Shown here: piece by piece, positions 33,805-34,359 of the stretch
Layout: the number at the start of each line of letters is the position of its first letter
How positions within the stretch are numbered: the first letter of the stretch is position 1
Assembly (NCBI GenBank): GCA_944323275.1
Contig: CALUSA010000015.1
Span: 1-34,359, forward strand
DNA: 34,359 nucleotides
Direction of reading: 5' to 3'
From: Candidatus Gastranaerophilales bacterium
Lineage (GTDB): Bacteria; Cyanobacteriota; Vampirovibrionia; Gastranaerophilales; Gastranaerophilaceae
The notes under the pieces: model-generated
Database searches by the model: none
Told to the model about the DNA's origin: nothing
What the model saw: the letters and a program-made list of their open reading frames with translations, nothing else
Position numbers and translations under genes: made by a program

Positions 33805-33893
33805 GAGTCAAGTGGTTAAGACCTCGCAATATTGAGATTAGGGTTCCGATACAGGAACCGCAATGAAAAATTTAAAATTGAATAATGTAACGT

Positions 33894-33970
33894 GGCGGGT
33901 ATCGTCAAGTGGTTAAGACCTCGGATTGTGGTTCCGATATACATGGGTTCGAATCCCATTACCCGCCCCA
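33894..33970 (+). tRNA. tRNA-His (anticodon GTG)
   Basis: The extra 5' G typical of tRNA-His is at 33894 and pairs with C73 (33967). The acceptor is GCGGGTA/TACCCGC. The anticodon loop TTGTGGT sits in stem TCGGA/TCCGA, giving GTG. The T arm is ATGGG-TTCGAAT-CCCAT. CCA is encoded (33968-33970). The overall sequence is close in style to cyanobacterial tRNA-His. Confidence 0.96.
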
Positions 33971-33981
33971 TTTTTAAGAAT

Positions 33982-34002
33982 AGACCCAGATGGGTCTTTT
34001 TT
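33982..34002 (+). terminator. Terminator of tRNA-His
   Basis: AGACCC pairs with GGGTCT around AGAT, followed by six T residues. Confidence 0.9.
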
Positions 34003-34056
34003 GTTGCAAATATTGAATTTCAGAGTTCGAGCATTTTTTAAAAAATGTAGTAACCT

Positions 34057-34230
34057 CTAATGGGATTCGTCATTTGGAGCATTATTTTTCACTAAATTAT
34101 CAATGTGACCTTCAACTAAAAATTTCAATAAATTCATTAAAGCTAAACTTTGTTCTTCCTTAGTTGATTCACTGTCCTCTATTTCTATATCAACAGTAAT
34201 TCCATCGATTTCACATCTTTTTATTAACAT
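34057..34230 (-). CDS. Small acidic protein (57 aa)
   Basis: A 57-residue - strand frame beginning MLIKRCEIDG and ending NAPNDESH. It is predicted as two short strands and a helix (EEQSLALMNLLKFLVEGHIDNLV). There is no Shine-Dalgarno. On the - strand TTGATT, 16 bp and TATACA lie 5 nt before the ATG, which would again give a leaderless or very short-leader mRNA. No family is recognised. The 129 bp to its right show no further gene. Confidence 0.5.
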   Translation of the reverse strand: MLIKRCEIDGITVDIEIEDSESTKEEQSLALMNLLKFLVEGHIDNLVKNNAPNDESH

Positions 34231-34359
34231 ATTATTGTATAATGTTTTTTAAAAATAAATCAATTTGAACATTGAATGATTCAACACAGGGTAAAAGATG
34301 CCTTTTCTATGGAAACTGACTGACATTTTTAATTAGACTTTCGGGTTAGTTCCCGACTA

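Larger units (their letters stand above)
33472..33893 (+). repeat. Three truncated tRNA-His copies, each broken by an inverted hairpin element
   Basis: The units start at 33472, 33610 and 33756 (periods 138, 146 and 138 to the real tRNA). Each has GGCGG of the tRNA-His acceptor strand, an inserted hairpin element, then GTCAAGTGGTTAAGACCTCG, identical to the D arm of tRNA-His. A rearranged anticodon arm follows (ATTGAGATTA...GTTCC...GGAA...CAAT; unit 2 differs but still pairs). They end in AAATTTAAAATTGAATAA. The T arm and acceptor 3' strand are missing, so they are not tRNAs. Confidence 0.92.

Overview
This AT-rich window reads as chromosomal DNA of an uncultured anaerobic, fermentative bacterium. 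The best guess is the gut Melainabacteria/Gastranaerophilales (non-photosynthetic relatives of cyanobacteria). That guess rests on the cyanobacterial look of tRNA-His, the fermentative AdhE, and several large orphan proteins with a short N-terminal 'FKG'-type motif. It is an inference from style, not a database match. No transposase, integrase, phage gene, rRNA or CRISPR array is visible.

Layout. 1-953: 5' part of a Pro/Ala-rich repeat protein (- strand, runs off the left edge). 1157-6017: pgi, an 882-residue coiled-coil protein and two small genes. 6041-8294: a GAF-GGDEF-HD-GYP signalling protein whose HD-GYP part has lost the first His, plus a small partner. 8523-9393: a small basic protein and thymidine kinase. 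9716-12358: adhE with two Rex-like operators upstream. 12809-15658: a large orphan membrane protein, convergent with thioredoxin (shared bidirectional terminator). 16129-16897: tRNA-Phe, embedded in tandem arrays of partial tRNA copies. 17023-20588: four orphan genes (a HExxH protein, a repeat-rich protein and two exported proteins). 20636-23812: the pgpH-ybeY-dgkA operon on the - strand. 24123-25200: dut-serB on the + strand. 25216-25586: a candidate large structured RNA. 25735-29639 (- strand): a single-pass membrane protein, a NfeD-flotillin pair and a DUF374 acyltransferase. 29855-33420: a 917-residue orphan and a diverged CheR-like methyltransferase. 33472-33970: tRNA-His preceded by three truncated tRNA-His copies. 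34057-34230: a small - strand gene.

The most unusual signal is a family of short hairpin elements of about 40-46 bp. Each has conserved borders (ACCTCTC on one side, TCGGCAGAGT on the other) around a 9-12 bp stem whose sequence differs between loci but stays complementary. Three full copies plus a truncated one lie in tandem 3'-half copies of tRNA-Phe, inside the T arm. Three lie in the opposite orientation in tandem 5'-half copies of tRNA-His. Two lie inside the candidate structured RNA. A second oddity is the set of three 90-bp repeats in front of tRNA-Phe. Each carries the tRNA 5' end in sense and a 15-nt perfect antisense copy of the tRNA D arm.

Housekeeping themes are glycolysis and fermentation (pgi, adhE), nucleotide supply (tdk, dut), redox (trx), second messengers (a c-di-GMP protein and a PgpH-type c-di-AMP hydrolase), ribosome maturation (ybeY) and membrane organisation (dgkA, flotillin/NfeD, DUF374). 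Several genes seem to have a -10 box only 7-9 nt before the ATG and no Shine-Dalgarno, suggesting leaderless mRNAs alongside normal SD-led genes.
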